From Nannochloropsis salina CCMP1776 (Eukaryota > Sar > Eustigmatophyceae > Eustigmatales > Monodopsidaceae), in the NCBI GenBank assembly GCA_004565275.1, contig SDOX01000078.1, forward strand, positions 62,257 through 126,256: 64,000 nt of DNA, in the 5' to 3' direction. The translations under genes and the position numbers were made by a program. This document shows positions 21,982 through 34,391 of this stretch, in pieces (position 1 is the stretch's first letter; each line of letters starts with the position of its first letter). A model generated the notes under the pieces. That model did no database searches and had not been told where the DNA came from. It saw only the letters and a list, made by a program, of their open reading frames with translations.

Positions 21982-24900
21982 ATGCAGTCTCTTCGAATTG
22001 CCAGCGTCGCTGGTCTTTTGCTAAGCATGGCATGCGCTCCAGTGTCGGCGGAGATCCCCGGTGGAGCTCTTCGCGGTGGGAACAGCACTACTCGGAGTTT
22101 GGCGCCTCAGGTAGGACAAAAGAAGGAAGGGAAAGGGTCACGGGGTCTCTAGAAAGGGAAGGAAAGACCGACGTGGGTTTGGAGAAAGGGTGGAAGTTTT
22201 ATCGGGAGTGTGATGACGTGCACGAAGCAAAGAGGGAGGAGAGGAAAAGGGGAAGGGGGAGAAGACGGGAAGGCTGAGGGAAGTGAGAAGTTGAGACAGA
22301 GTGAACGACGCAAGTCATGGAACGTGCCGAAATAAGTCGTCGGGATAGATGCTTCATGTCAGGGTGGCGTCGGAATTCAAGGGATTGCTTGACGGGTGCA
22401 TGGTCCGGAGGGGCATCGTCAGGAAGAAGGAGAGGCGACCTCCCATCCTCCCTCCCTCCCTTACTCCCTCCCTCTTTCCCTTTTTTTTCTTTTTCTCTCC
22501 TCTCTCTCTACTCCCTCCCGCCAGTGCCTGTACAAGGACACGTTGGAGTGGACCTCGTCTCCCAATGGGGCCGTGCTTCTGAATGGAAACGCCTTCCACA
22601 TCAAGGGTAAGTCACCCTGGGAAGGGAAGAGAGAAGTAGTGAAGCGCATTGGCCTGTGAAGGATTTTATGGAACGGCAAGCGTAGATAGGGAGGATATGT
22701 GGAATGGGAGGAAGGGAGGAAAAGCCTGAGAGGGGGGGGAAGACAGGGGAAGAAAGGGAGTCTGGGGCGAAGGGTGGAGGGAGGGGGAGAGGGCGGCATG
22801 GAAGCTCTCAAAAGTCAAGGCGGACTAAGTATCCTCGTCTCAAGAGGCTCCCTCGACCTCCTCTTGGCTTTTGATCGTCTGCACTCATTCAGCCTCCCTC
22901 CCGCGCTCCCTCTCTCCCTCGACGCAGGCATCTCCTGGTTCGGAATCGAGAAAGGGGAGGAGATGCTCCACGGGCTCAACAAACGGCCCATGGGCGATAT
23001 CTTGGACTTCGTCAAGGTCTCCTTCCCTCCCTCCCTCCCCTCCTCCCTCCCTCTCTCTTCACCTCTATCCTTCTCTCCCGCCTTCCTAGGCTCCTCTTTT
23101 TTGCGCCCCCCCCCTTGTCTCTCTTTCTCTTCCTCGCGTCCTCCACCTTTCCATCCCTTCCAGGATCCTCCTTGCCAACCGTTCGACTAACCATTTCCCT
23201 CCCTCCCTCCCGCCCTCCTCTGCTCCCTCCCTCCCCTCCTTTGCCGTCTACTTTGCTTCAGACCAAGTTCAACGTCATCCGGGTTCCCTATTCCGTTAAA
23301 TTCGCCCTCTCTGACCCGCTCACGAAACGGCCGGACCGTTACATCGTTGGCTTCGGACTTGAGGTAAGCCTCTGCCCCTCCTTCCATCCCTCTACAGGAC
23401 TATCCTCCTCACCTTTGCCGTTCCTTCTCCTTCTTTTAACCCTTTCCTTCTTTGTTCTCTCTGACATAACGGTAGTATCTCAAGCCCTTCCTCCCTTCTC
23501 TCCCTTCCTCCCTCCCCTTCCCCTCCTGCCCCCAGGACAAAACTTCCTTCGAAATTCTCGACATATTCGTGGCGGAGTGCGGGAAGCGAGGAATCTTCAT
23601 CATGCTCGACCAGCACGACATTGTGGGTGAGAAGGCGGAGCTGTGGTACGAGGTACGGAGGGCGGGGGGAGGGGAGGGAGGGAAGCAGGGAGGGGAGGGG
23701 GAAGACTTTTCCAATCGAAGGCACTCGAGATAACTTGGGATGAATACCGGGAGGGGCACGGACGGAAGGGGAAGAAGGAGGAACAAGGCCCATGCCTGAG
23801 ATTACCAACCTCAAGCACGGTCGGACTTCTCAACACAGAACCATGTGTTCCCGCGGCTCGCTTACCGCCCTTCCTCCCTCCCTCCCTCCCTCCCTCCCTC
23901 CCTCTGATCTTTCCCAGGGGGTCTACACGGAGGAGGACAGCATTCGGGCCTGGGAGGTCATGCTGGGCCGTTACGTCAACAGCTACAATGTTTTCGCCGC
24001 CGACTTGCGGTCCGTTCTCCCCTCCCTCCTTCCCTCCCTCCCTCTCTCCCTCCTTCCCTTCTTCCCTTCCTCCCTTCCTTCTTTCACCTTGTGTTTCTGT
24101 CCTCCGCTTGATTTTCTCTTGTCTCTGTCAAGGGCACGCTGTCGAGGACACAAGCCTCCCCTCCCTTCCTAACCCTCCCTCTCTCCCTCCCTCCCTACCT
24201 ACCTACCTACCTATCTACCTATCTACCTACCTCCTTCCCCAGCAACGAACCCCACGGCCTAGCCTCCTGGGGAGAGTCCAATCCCCTCACCGACTACAAC
24301 CACTACTACGAACGCTTGATCAACAGGCTCGCTGCCAAGTACCCAGACTGGAAGGTGAGGGCTTCTTTTCCCTCACTCACTCCCTCCCGCCCTCCCGTCC
24401 TTGCCCTCTGCCGATAGATAAGGCTGATGGAAGGAGAGGGAGTGAGGAGATCACACGAAAAGGGACGAGCTCTGAAGGATCCTGCTTGCTTTTCCATCGC
24501 CAAAAGGACAATGTCCTGACTTCTACCTTCCTCCCTCCCTCTCTCCCTCCCTCCCTCCCTCCCTCAGGGTCTGTGGCTGGTAGAAGGAACCCAGTACAAC
24601 AATGAGGGCTACGAGCCGCCCGTCCCTCAGTGGTGGGGAGGTACGTCGACAAGGGAGGCAGGGAGGGAAGGAGGGAGGGAAGGAGGGAAGGAGGGAGGGA
24701 AGGAGGGAAGGAGGGAGGGAAGGAGGGAAGGAGGGAAGGAGGGAGGGAGAGAAGGAGGGAGGGAAGGAGGGAGGGANNNNNNNNNNNNNNNNNNNNNNNN
24801 NNNNNNNNNNNNNNNNNNNNNNNNNNNNNNNNNNNNNNNNNNNNNNNNNNNNNNNNNNNNNNNNNNNNNNNNNNNNNNNNNNNNNNNNNNNNNNNNNNNN

Positions 24901-26276
24901 NNNNNNNNNNNNNNNNNNNNNNNNNNNNNNNNNNNNNNNNNNNNNNNNNNNNNNNNNNNNNNNNNNNNNNNNNNNNNNNNNNNNNNNNNNNNNNNNNNNN
25001 NNNNNNNNNNNNNNNNNNNNNNNNNNNNNNNNNNNNNNNNNNNNNNNNNNNNNNNNNNNNNNNNNNNNNNNNNNNNNNNNNNNNNNNNNNNNNNNNNNNN
25101 NNNNNNNNNNNNNNNNNNNNNNNNNNNNNNNNNNNNNNNNNNNNNNNNNNNNNNNNNNNNNNNNNNNNNNNNNNNNNNNNNNNNNNNNNNNNNNNNNNNN
25201 NNNNNNNNNNNNNNNNNNNNNNNNNNNNNNNNNNNNNNNNNNNNNNNNNNNNNNNNNNNNNNNNNNNNNNNNNNNNNNNNNNNNNNNNNNNNNNNNNNNN
25301 NNNNNNNNNNNNNNNNNNNNNNNNNNNNNNNNNNNNNNNNNNNNNNNNNNNNNNNNNNNNNNNNNNNNNNNNNNNNNNNNNNNNNNNNNNNNNNNNNNNN
25401 NNNNNNNNNNNNNNNNNNNNNNNNNNNNNNNNNNNNNNNNNNNNNNNNNNNNNNNNNNNNNNNNNNNNNNNNNNNNNNNNNNNNNNNNNNNNNNNNNNNN
25501 NNNNNNNNNNNNNNNNNNNNNNNNNNNNNNNNNNNNNNNNNNNNNNNNNNNNNNNNNNNNNNNNNNNNNNNNNNNNNNNNNNNNNNNNNNNNNNNNNNNN
25601 NNNNNNNNNNNNNNNNNNNNNNNNNGGCAAGGACCAAGTCGTCCAGTACAAGCTCGGGGAGTGGCTGAAGGAGAAGTGCATGTCCAACAACGTCTGGTGG
25701 GCCCTCAACCCCGGCTCCGATGACACGGGCGGCATCCTCGGGGTCGCGTCCTCCCTCCCTCCCTCCCTCCCTCCCTCCCTTCCTCCCTCCTTCCTTCCCT
25801 CCTTCGTTCCTTCCCTCCTTTTCTCTTCCATCCTCCCTCTTTTTTGCCTTTCACCCGTCCAGTCCTCTCTTCCTTCACTCCTTCGCCTTCTTCTTGCGAT
25901 GGGAATTTTCTCTTGCCTTTACCCTCAACGTCCCTATCCTCGACCCACCCAAGTCTGACGTCCCCTCCCTCCCTCCCTCCCTCCCTCCCTCAGAACGACT
26001 GGACCTCCGTGGACTATGTGAAGATGAACCTCCTCGACAACGTCCAGCCCAACCCGACCAGGGTGCAATACGTCACCAAGGATCAGGTTTGGCCGCCTCC
26101 ATTCCCCCCCTCTTTCCCTTCCTACCGCATCTTTGCTCCCCCTTCGTTCCCCGCGCTCATTACGGTCCCCTTTTCCCCTCCCTCCCTCCCTCTCTCCCTT
26201 CTTCCCTCCCTCTTCTCCCTCTACGCAGATTTGTATGGACTGGGGGGCCTTCAGCAACCCGAACTGCAAGGCCTGA
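21982..26276 (+). CDS. Secreted GH5 cellulase (endoglucanase-like), interrupted by assembly gap
   Basis: Exons: 21982-22110, 22525-22606, 22928-23016, 23262-23363, ~23536-23652, ~23920-24007, ~24243-24353, ~24568-24640, then an unsequenced gap, then ~25626-25740, ~25995-26085 and ~26228-26276. The N-terminus SLRIASVAGLLLSMACAPVSA is a signal peptide. The body is a glycoside hydrolase 5 TIM barrel: FNVIRVPYSVKFA (strand 2 Arg), GIFIMLDQHDIVG, and AADLRNEPHGLASWG, the NEP block holding the acid/base glutamate, then the active-site Trp segments VWWALNPGSDDTGG and NDWTSVDY. The nucleophile glutamate exon falls in the gap. The expected role is hydrolysis of beta-1,4-glucan in wall remodelling. The stop is at 26274-26276. 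Confidence 0.88.
24196..24236. repeat. (CTAC/CTAT)n microsatellite
   Basis: About ten CTAC or CTAT tetranucleotides in an intron of the cellulase gene, directly upstream of the acceptor for the exon containing the catalytic NEP motif. Confidence 0.9.
24777..25625. other. Assembly gap (849 N)
   Basis: A run of 849 N bounded on the left by a long (GGGA)n tract. It falls between cellulase exons ending near PVPQWWG and starting at GKDQVVQYK. By comparison with GH5 enzymes, one or more exons including the catalytic nucleophile should lie here. Confidence 0.98.
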
Positions 26277-26630
26277 GGCGTCATGTTGGAGCGATGATGT
26301 GGGGGGGAAAGTGATTTCAAAGGGAATGGACTTCCCTCCGAGTCGATGTACCAAGAGGGGGGAAAGGAGGGGGGATGCTGCCTACGGGCAATACAGGGGC
26401 AGGAGAAGGTGCTGATGGTGGGGTCACTCAGACCAAGGAAGGGAACGAGGAAATGATGTAAGGGGAGATAGCACGAGTACAATTTGATAGCAGCGGGCAG
26501 AACACGCATAAATACTGTACCAGTAGCGTGGGAGAGGGGGTATGGCGGGGTCGGAAGGGGAAGATGGAAGGAGAGGGGGAGGGAGGGAGGGGGAGAGCGG
26601 AAGGAAGCTAAGAAAGGGTTTAGGTTGGGT

Positions 26631-26696
26631 CCCTCACTCATGAGGGGATGAGTAAAGAGGCTCTCCCTCACTCATGAGGGGATGAGTAAAGAGGCT
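26631..26696. repeat. 34-bp tandem duplication
   Basis: Two copies of a 34-bp unit beginning CCCTCACTCATGAGGGGATG at 26631 and 26665. It lies 3' of the cellulase gene, in 26277-27603, where I see no gene. Confidence 0.9.
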
Positions 26697-27603
26697 CATG
26701 GGGGAAGCAACGCGGCGACTGGGGTCGATTAGAAGCGGGCAAGGGGCAGGCATAGGGACAGATGTCTGGGGGAAAGATTGTATGTAGGCGCGTCAGGCAG
26801 GGGAAAAGGCTCTGGCTGTGGATGGTGGACGATGGGTACGGGATGGATGGGTTTATTGTGAAATTACATACGTGTGGAACGTCCAAGAGTGCGGCCTGGC
26901 CGGTGTGTGCTGAGATTCCCGTGATCGTCCGAGCCCTGACTCTCACACATACATGGGCACTCGTAAGTTTCAGAAAATAGATGCTGTAAGTTTCTGGGGT
27001 GTTTCTTTGGTCGTAGCTGTTGCGTGTTCAAAGGGAGGGGGAAGGAAGGGAAGGGGGGGAGGCGGATGACAAAGACGTGGGTAATTTGTCTGATGAGGAT
27101 TGCCTCCAAACCAGTATGCTGCGCGCGGCTGGGAAAAGGTATGTTCAAGGGGTGCAAAATAAATGAAAATATATTTGAGGTTTATGGATGACATGGATGG
27201 ATTCAAAGTTTCTTTTTGCTGGACCTCGACCTGTGTTTCTGATGCGAGCTTTATTAATTTTGGTTTGGGGTCGCAAGGAGTGTCTCGGAGACTAACTCGA
27301 CTTGCCTTGTCCTCTGCCGGTTAAAGCCACCATCTTATCTTCTCTTTCTTTTCACCCTCTCGGTATCCCTCTTTCTTTCTCTTGCCGACCTGCCCCCTCT
27401 CTGTTCATAGCGGAATGTTCTCCAAAGGCATTTTCACAGAGAGAAATGACCAAATACGAAGGGAGGGTCTTAAATGCGTTTAGCTTGTATGTCTTGACTT
27501 ATTATTATTCAAATCCGATACCTGGAATCCAATGGCCAAGTCGCAGCGCTCGATGTATTATCGCACATCCTCGACAGGAATTTTACCCTAACGACGCTAA
27601 CGC

Positions 27604-29386
27604 TTACCACCCCATCAAAGGAGAATCTAATGGCGTAGGCGCCTTCAGGCATGCTCCTTCCCACTGCTCCCACGCATGGACTTCGATCGTCAAAGCCCAC
27701 AGAGCCGCTGCCCTCCCTTGATTTTCTTTCACCCCGCCACCCTTCCCAGGCGTTACATGATGGTCTTCTTCGTCCTTCCATCCCAATGCCGTTTTATCAG
27801 TCGATGGAGCTGTTTCTCTCCTTTCCTCTTGGCTATGGTCCTTCTCCCTTTTCACCTTCTTGTCTCGGTCTCCTCTTTCACTTTGAGTCCGTAACCACAA
27901 TCTCTTATTCCTCCCTCCACTTTCTTCACCTCCAACGTCTTCTTCACGATGACTTTTGTCGTTTCGCGCCATCATGGATACATTCTCCACCTTCTCCCCT
28001 CCAACAAAGCACTGGTCTCTTTTGCTCACCCTAATTTTCTCCGGGGCCTTTCTCCCTCCGGATTGACCTCCTCCAGTGGCGCCAAAGCTTGATCTACGCT
28101 TGATTCCTCGCGTCAACATGCCTTCTCTGGGCTTATCTTTGCTTTCTTCCCAGTCTTCTTCCCTTTGATCCAAACGTCGTTGTTTCTCGATACTTTTTGT
28201 CATCAGCCACTCCTCCTCAAACCTCGTATCCCCAAACTTTCTTTTCCCCCTGTCACACGCTCGCCTTCTCTCCGTTGCCCTTGCTGCTTCAGCTTCACGC
28301 TTTGCCTCTACCTCTTCCTCTCTGGCGCCTCTTTCCTCCAATTCCCTTCCAGTCAGCTTGCTATTGGCTACTTTTTCTTCTTCTTGAATCACGCTTTCGA
28401 AGGCCAGCACGATTTCCTTCTCTTCCTCTTGCATATCTTCCTCCTTCCTTTCCATCCTCTTCCTTTCCAATCCCGTCTCCCCTTCCTTCATCTCCCCCTC
28501 CCTCATTTCTTTCTTTCCTTCCTCCACCTCTTGATTCCTAATCCTCTCCTCTTCCTTTTGGTCGACATCTTCAGCCTCACCTCCTTCTGGCGAGAGGAAG
28601 AGGGGAGGCTCTCGGAGACTTAAAGCGATCCGCTGTCCTACGTGCTGGACGTGACCTGCCTTTAGACCGTCATGCTGGCCATAGGGCTCTCCCTGTTGGA
28701 GCCGTGACGAGGCAGTTAGCAAGCTAGGGCGGATAGAGGTGTTCTCACTCTGCAGTAGAGGCCGCAATGTGGGTTGAGCAAGGACATGTCTAGAAAGATG
28801 GGATGGAGGAGAATGAACGAGTGGAGAGCGTTCGTGTATGGTCCGGTAATCAGCAGCTCGGAGAGAGCATGCTGAATCCTATGAATCGAGTAGAAAAGAG
28901 GGGGGTTGAGGATCGATGGATTTGCCTACATGAATCAGAAGTGCGGGAAAAGATGAAGAATGAAACAAGATAAGAACATCATCCGACGAAAGGCCTGCAT
29001 CCACTATCATAAAGGTGAAATTGTGCTCAAAATTGATAATGATGAATAACTGAGGATGAAGACCAGTCACATGGACGTGCCAGCTCTGCAGACACATATC
29101 CATTGTTTAGATAACCTGCATCATCCTTCTCATTTGTACCACTGACCTGGCTACTATACCCATGTACATTCCAGGGCGGACATTTCGACGCGTCACGTCT
29201 CAGGCTAGATGCGTGGGAATATGGAATTTCGATCACATTTGCAGAACGGATATGATAGCTAGATTCGTGGCAAGTTTCTAGGCGTGTGTTTTGCATAGAT
29301 TTCTGCTCTTGGTGACGCCATCGTCTTTTCTTTGGTACGCACTTCTGTGTAAAAATAAGAGTGGCTCCCGACAATGTAGTGTCCAT
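27604..29386 (-). CDS. Glu/Arg/Lys-rich coiled-coil protein, unrecognised
   Basis: Three exons join in phase 0: 29147-29386, 28930-29085 and 27604-28878, giving ~556 residues. The splice sites are clean (CAG|GTCAGT, TGCAG|AGCTGG, CAT|GTAGGC, ATAG|GATTC). The N-terminal ~130 residues include a compact hydrophobic block (FMIVDAGLSSDDVLILFHSS) that could be a small folded domain. The remaining ~420 residues are low-complexity and highly charged, with long Glu/Arg/Lys stretches (EEERIRNQEVEEGKKEM, RELEERGAREEEVEAKREA) predicted to form an extended helix or coiled coil. No family is recognised. The ATG at 29386 is the first in frame after an upstream stop-rich region; an additional 5' exon cannot be excluded. 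Confidence 0.6.
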
Positions 29387-30488
29387 GTTTGAAATTAACT
29401 GTGGAACATCCCAGAAAAAGAGACATAATTATTTTTCTGTGACATATTGGACACTTTATAAGCTGAAGAGGGAAATGCGACAAAGAATCTGGACCCATGG
29501 AACATACGTTCACAAAAAGTGTGCGCTGCTTATGCAATGTTATGAACAGTGCGGACCTTGATAAAAGGCCGATATAGAGGTGTAATGAGATTATTCGAAC
29601 ACGAAGGGGCAATCATGCGCCTCAAATCACCGTACTTGCCCAAATTGGCAGGTACGACTTTTGGATGATGTCTTGCACCGGCTGCTCGGCCTGTTTTTCT
29701 CTCGCGAAAATCTTTCAAAAATTCAAACAAGAAACGTCAAGAAACGGACTTTGGATACACTTGAACGGACTTTGGATACACTTAAGCTGTGATTTTAGCC
29801 ATCGGTACGGTGCGAGGTGGTGAAAAACAGTATTGATAGCACCGCAATGATTATTGTGATCTACAACTTTTTCGATGCACGATGCATTAAAGAGAAAAGA
29901 TCTATGACAAATCAAGGCACAGAATGGAGATAAAGTGTAACAAGTAGCCGTAGTAAGTGATGTTCTTCTGCAGAACATTTACAAATCTCTTTGTGTAATG
30001 GATACAATATCCTGAGAACAGTTTTATGTTTCATCTAAGCATATGGAAGTGCTCCTATGTGCCTCATAATAACAAAAAACGCTGATTCGCGAGATACATG
30101 TGTTGGAGGAGGTTGACAGCATACCTCAAATTTGCGTTAAAATGGCTAAGATTTCTTTCTCTGCAAATTTCTTCCATTTGCTACGGCAGACAAAAATATT
30201 TTAATTTTTTCAACTGGCGAAATCAAACCGAAAGCTCGACTGTCCGGATATGAAGATTTTTGTAGACGTTTCCAGAAGCTCTCCATTATGAACGAGAGAG
30301 CTGCTTGAGTCTAAGAGTGGTATTCGCATGCAGAGATTTTTTAATGTCCTCCAAAATTATAATGTGTAAACAAATAGCGTTGCGCAAGATGCGATCACGA
30401 CTCCTATGAAGAGTTTTTTTTCGTGATGCGCACTGTTTCCTGCATACCTTTTGTGCTGCAGCCTCGATTTTTAATTTTTTGAAACTTA
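29387..30488. other. AT-rich intergenic stretch
   Basis: Markedly AT-rich compared with the flanks. It includes a short direct repeat 'ttggatacacttgaacggac/ttggatacactta' at ~29751-29784. No gene or RNA was recognised. Confidence 0.45.
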
Positions 30489-31709
30489 CTACACATTCAC
30501 TTCCATCCTAGTCATGGCAACCCTTCTCTCTCTCCCTCTTTCCAATTCTCCCTCCCCTCGCCTTTCTCCAACCCCTCGTCGGATCAACCACTCCACAAGT
30601 GCTTTCCCTCGCACAGTCTGCAGCCAACCATTGCATTTAACTGCAGCTGCCGTCGTCAAGCCCGCCTGGAGAAGCATCCAGGAGAGGAAAAGACCATCAT
30701 CCTCCTGTGAGAAAGGGAAGAGGAAAAGAGGTAATGTGTTTTCAAGAAAGCGAGCAACATTTTTGATGAGGTCGCCATGGTTTTAAGGCCTCACGTAGCA
30801 GGAAACAGCACTTTCATCGTCTGGCCCCCTCACCAGGCGCTGCAATCAGCAAAGGGGGCGCACACAGAGTCTCCGGAGCTGATCAGTACCGTATCCTCTG
30901 CCGATTTTTTTGCCTCTTTTCACTCACTCCCTCATTCCCCCCTCCCCCCCTACCGTTGCAGCCTGGCTCTTCCGCAGTAACGAGTAGAAAAGGAGGGCGG
31001 GAGCGAGACGCTGACGCAGGAGGAGGACGATCGCCCCCGTTACGACGCTCGTCTGACAGGAAGCAAAGAGAACGAGTATTCGGGTAATAACGGTGGAGGG
31101 GGGGGGGAAGACAGGGGTGGAGGGAGTGACGGCGGCGTTGGTACTGATGGGCGCGTAGATGTAGCTGCGTGGCGGGGAGGATGAAAAGGAGGACGTGGGG
31201 GGGGGGAGGAGGCGGAGGCACCGAGAACGGCAAGGCCACAGACCAGGCCCTGGGAGGAAGAGGCATATGGCGAGAAGGGAGTGGGGGGTGAGGAACGACA
31301 GGATGACGAAAGCAGATAAGGTCAAAGACGAGGGATCAGCGGGTGGTATCATGGGCTTTGCGCCACCCCCGTTTCCTCCTTTCCTCTCGCCCTTCTTCCT
31401 TTTCTTCATCATAAGCCCCCTCCCTTCATCGCTCCCTCCCCTCCTGCCCCCTCCTCCCTCAGCGCTCACCACGACGACGTCCATGCCCATCAACCCTCTC
31501 GAGTACCGGCCAGACCCTGTGCCCAAGCCGCGAAAGAGCAAGCGCTTCATGACGAAGCCGGCTAGGGCGCCGAAGAGGCAGCCGAGAAGGTATTGACCCA
31601 AAAGGCAGACGCCGTCCCCGCCCGCTCTTGCCTGGCTTCGCGCGTGGCCTGGTGTTATGAAGGCGAAGAGAAAGTGGGACGGATGTGTACCGGCGCCATG
31701 CGTCACCAA
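30489..31709 (-). CDS. Small polytopic membrane protein, unrecognised
   Basis: Minus-strand exons with membrane-like composition: ~31470-31709 (GQYLLGCLFGALAGFVMKR), a short exon with VVGLVCGLAVLG near 31220-31250, one with SYIYAPISTNAAVTPSTP near 31090-31165, 30954-31052 (TSVVTGAIVLLLRQRLAP) and 30489-30704 (ending in a basic, Arg/Glu-rich tail and a stop). The last two join phase 0 to phase 0, and acceptors such as CTTCCTGTCAG and TTTCTCACAG are good. Three or more hydrophobic segments are visible. No family was recognised and the true 5' end is uncertain. A competing plus-strand model exists, starting at the ATG at 30514 with plastid-transit-like composition and a phase-consistent second exon at ~30800-30893. 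The minus model is preferred for its coherent hydrophobic segments. Confidence 0.4.
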
Positions 31710-31882
31710 AAAGCAGCCAGCAGAGCGCCAGATCTGATTTTACACCCAAGACAATACCATGCTCCTTTTTTCCTCTTTCCTTCATCAACCATGTCCTTGG
31801 CCATTCCTTTCACCTAATCGTCCCTGACGGCCTTTTCCGCCCCCCTCGACACGTTCTATCGGCTTAAGCAAAAGATGCGACC

Positions 31883-32095
31883 CTACGCACCCTCTCCCTC
31901 TTCCTCGCTTTCATCTTCCCACTCATCTCCATCCATGGCTGTCATTTCCTGCTTGAGTTCTTTCTCTTCTTCCGCTGCACCTTGTTTAAGCACTGCCTGG
32001 GCAGGCATGATGATCTCAATTGTAAGCGTGGCAACCCCTTTGATGGGAAGGAAAGATGAGTTAGTCTTCGAGAGCTTGAGTGCCCTTCTTTTCAA
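31883..32095 (-). CDS. Possible acidic C-terminal exon
   Basis: A minus-strand frame containing GVATLTIEIIMPAQAVLKQ followed by an acidic tail (DEWEDESEEEGEGA) and a stop. It has no ATG start and looks like the last exon of a gene whose upstream exons, expected between 32100 and 32560, I could not identify. It could also be chance. Confidence 0.25.
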   Translation of the reverse strand: MKRRALKLSKTNSSFLPIKGVATLTIEIIMPAQAVLKQGAAEEEKELKQEMTAMDGDEWEDESEEEGEGA

Positions 32096-32570
32096 ATTTG
32101 TTGTGATGTGTTGGCATTTACGATCAAGACTGGCTATGAAGAAAAACCCTGCGTACGCCGTACGTTTCCATCCTAAAGTTTGTCGGTGATGGCATCATAT
32201 ACCCTCAGTTATGCCTTTGCATTCGGGGACGCACGGTTCGGCTCTTCTTACACGGTCTCACACGCTATCAAAACTAGCTTGACATAAAAATATACGAGTG
32301 GAGTGGTGCATAATATGCGCGATGGAGGTCTAGTTTCCGTCTGATCGAAAAAAAAGGTATTTTTCTTTCATTGAAGCTCTCGCTGCTGCTCGCTTTTTGT
32401 TCCGTCACCTTGACTTCTCGACTTACTATACCAGTACGCTCTCATATTCATTTCTAACGGAAGCAAACCAATAGAAGTACAAGCCTGTCTGTTTCTAGTT
32501 TTAAGTCGGGTATCAGATACCTCTTTACTTCTTCCGCTTTCCTCACTCGTGCGCTTTGTCCAATGCTCGA

Positions 32571-34391
32571 ATGGCACTAGGATGCTTTCGCCGTAGGATG
32601 GATGACCCGCCGCAGCAACAGCGACTAGTACAACACAAACAACAACGAAAGCAACAAGGACGAGGGCAGCAACAGCACCAGGATCACTCGGTGCAGCAAA
32701 GACCGCTACGGAGGCACACTCATGTAAAAATGAGAAAGGAAAAGTGCGCTCGGCGGGCTGAGCTAATCAGGCGCTGCATGGATTTGCAAGCAGCCATCAA
32801 GGTCCGTTACGTGTAGAAAAACAGGGGAAAATGTAGTCAAGAAGGTAACGCTGTCAGATGATACGACTGTAGACCCTCCAAGTGGTTGACTGCTGCCTTT
32901 TAACCGCTTCTTTCCTTCTTTTTGTCCCTCTCCAACACCCCCCCTCAGAAGCTGCGGCCGGAGACTCTTGAAGAATTTCAAGTTCTGGAGAATTATTTGG
33001 ATCTATGGGCCTCCCTCGTCCTTTCTCCTTCCCTTTCTGTCTCCAACGCCCCTGTCGCTGCCACTTCTTCTCCCAGCCGACCAGTCTCTTCCTCCTCCCT
33101 TCCTCCCTCCCTCCCTCCCTCCCTCCCTCCCTCCCTCCCTCCCTCCGCCGCACCATTTTCACCCATCTTTCCCACCCCGGGACACCAAGTCAACACGGCC
33201 ATCCTGTCTCAATCACCGTCACGTCCAGCTCCACTCCCCTCTTCCCTCTCTCCCTCCCTCCCGCCCTCCCTCCCTTCCCTGCCCGCCACACCGAAACCTG
33301 CCCCCCACCGCCCAACGTCCTCGCCTCGCCCCTCTCACCCCTCCATCACCTCCCCAGCCGACACGTGCACGCAACGAAAGGGAAAGCGGCAGGTAAATCG
33401 TCCTCTCGCCTACCCTTTTGGAGAAGTTGGGCGACATTTCAGGGGAGAGGGAAGATATGGGGGAGGAGAGGCGGGCATCGGCCGAGGTCTGGGAGACTCA
33501 GTGGAGAACGGCCCACATGGGAGATCCTGGAAACCTTCGCAAACCTCGACCTCTGTGCGGAGGTCGGGTTCTGAAACGGAGGATTCTGTCGGGGTGGCCA
33601 CCTCCGGGCACTGCCCACGGCGACAGGGAGACGGGCAGGCGGAGGCTCGGGAGGCGCCCCCACCACCCCCACACACCCCGACCCCATGGCAGGACGGGCC
33701 GACAGAGGGACGACACCATCAAAGAGAAGGACAGCGACAAGGACAACCAGCGGAAGCACCGCCCCTGTCATCGGAACCGGCGCCACGACAGGCGGCTGCA
33801 GGATGGTCAGAACCTCACTGGGCCAGGCACCAGCAATCGTCAAACCAGGGTCACACGCCTCCCCCGCCCCTCTCCACCCCCTCCGTCCTCCCCATGTCTA
33901 TACGAGACGCACCAGCTCTTTCCTCCTCCCTGCCCCCTTCCCTTCGTGCCTCTTTCCCCGCGTCCACCGCCCTTCTGGAAGCGCTCTTGTCCTCCTGCTC
34001 TACGTCACCTCCTCCCCACCCTCCTCCGCCGCCTCCGCCGCCTCCGCCGCTTTCTATTCCTATTTCCAACCGCCAACCTGCTTCTTCCACATCGCACCCC
34101 TCTTTTCCCTCGTCTTCTCTGCCCCCCTTCTCCCCGGCCCTCTCCGCAGCCCATCCTTACTCCCAAACCCTTTCTCCCATGCCCTCGCCTTCCCACGTCG
34201 GTAAAAGTAAAGCTTCCAGCCACATCAGTCATGAAGCTTCCTCCCTTACAGCCTCCCTCACGCCCTTCCAAGGCACTCCCCGACCTTACAAGACTCGACC
34301 GGTCCTTTCCCCTCCCTTTCCGCCATTCCAACGGCAGCACGTCCCACGGAGCAAGGACGATGGCAGGGAGAGTGAACTCAAGAAATCCTAG
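32571..34391 (+). CDS. Gln-rich/Ser-Pro-rich disordered protein, unrecognised
   Basis: Two exons, 32571-32801 and 32949-34391, joined in phase 0 (ATCAAG|GTCCGT and CCCTCAG|AAGCTG), giving ~557 residues. Exon 1 encodes a Gln-rich stretch (QQQRLVQHKQQRKQQ) and then a helix, RRAELIRRCMDLQAAIK, that continues across the splice into LRPETLEEFQVLENYLDLW, so the junction falls inside one plausible helical module. The remainder is low-complexity: SLPP repeats, a proline run and many Ser/Pro/Thr/Arg, typical of a disordered regulatory or scaffolding protein. SLPP repeats are translated from the same CCCT microsatellite that fills introns elsewhere, so part of this reading frame may be unspliced intron. 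No family was recognised. Confidence 0.5.

Noticed and set aside
30514-30786. Plus-strand frame with transit-peptide-like start and phase-consistent second exon
   Set aside because: Antisense to a minus-strand model with coherent hydrophobic segments; kept only as an alternative in that entry.
33439-33843. Minus-strand 134-codon frame
   Set aside because: Shadow of the plus-strand Ser/Pro-rich exon.
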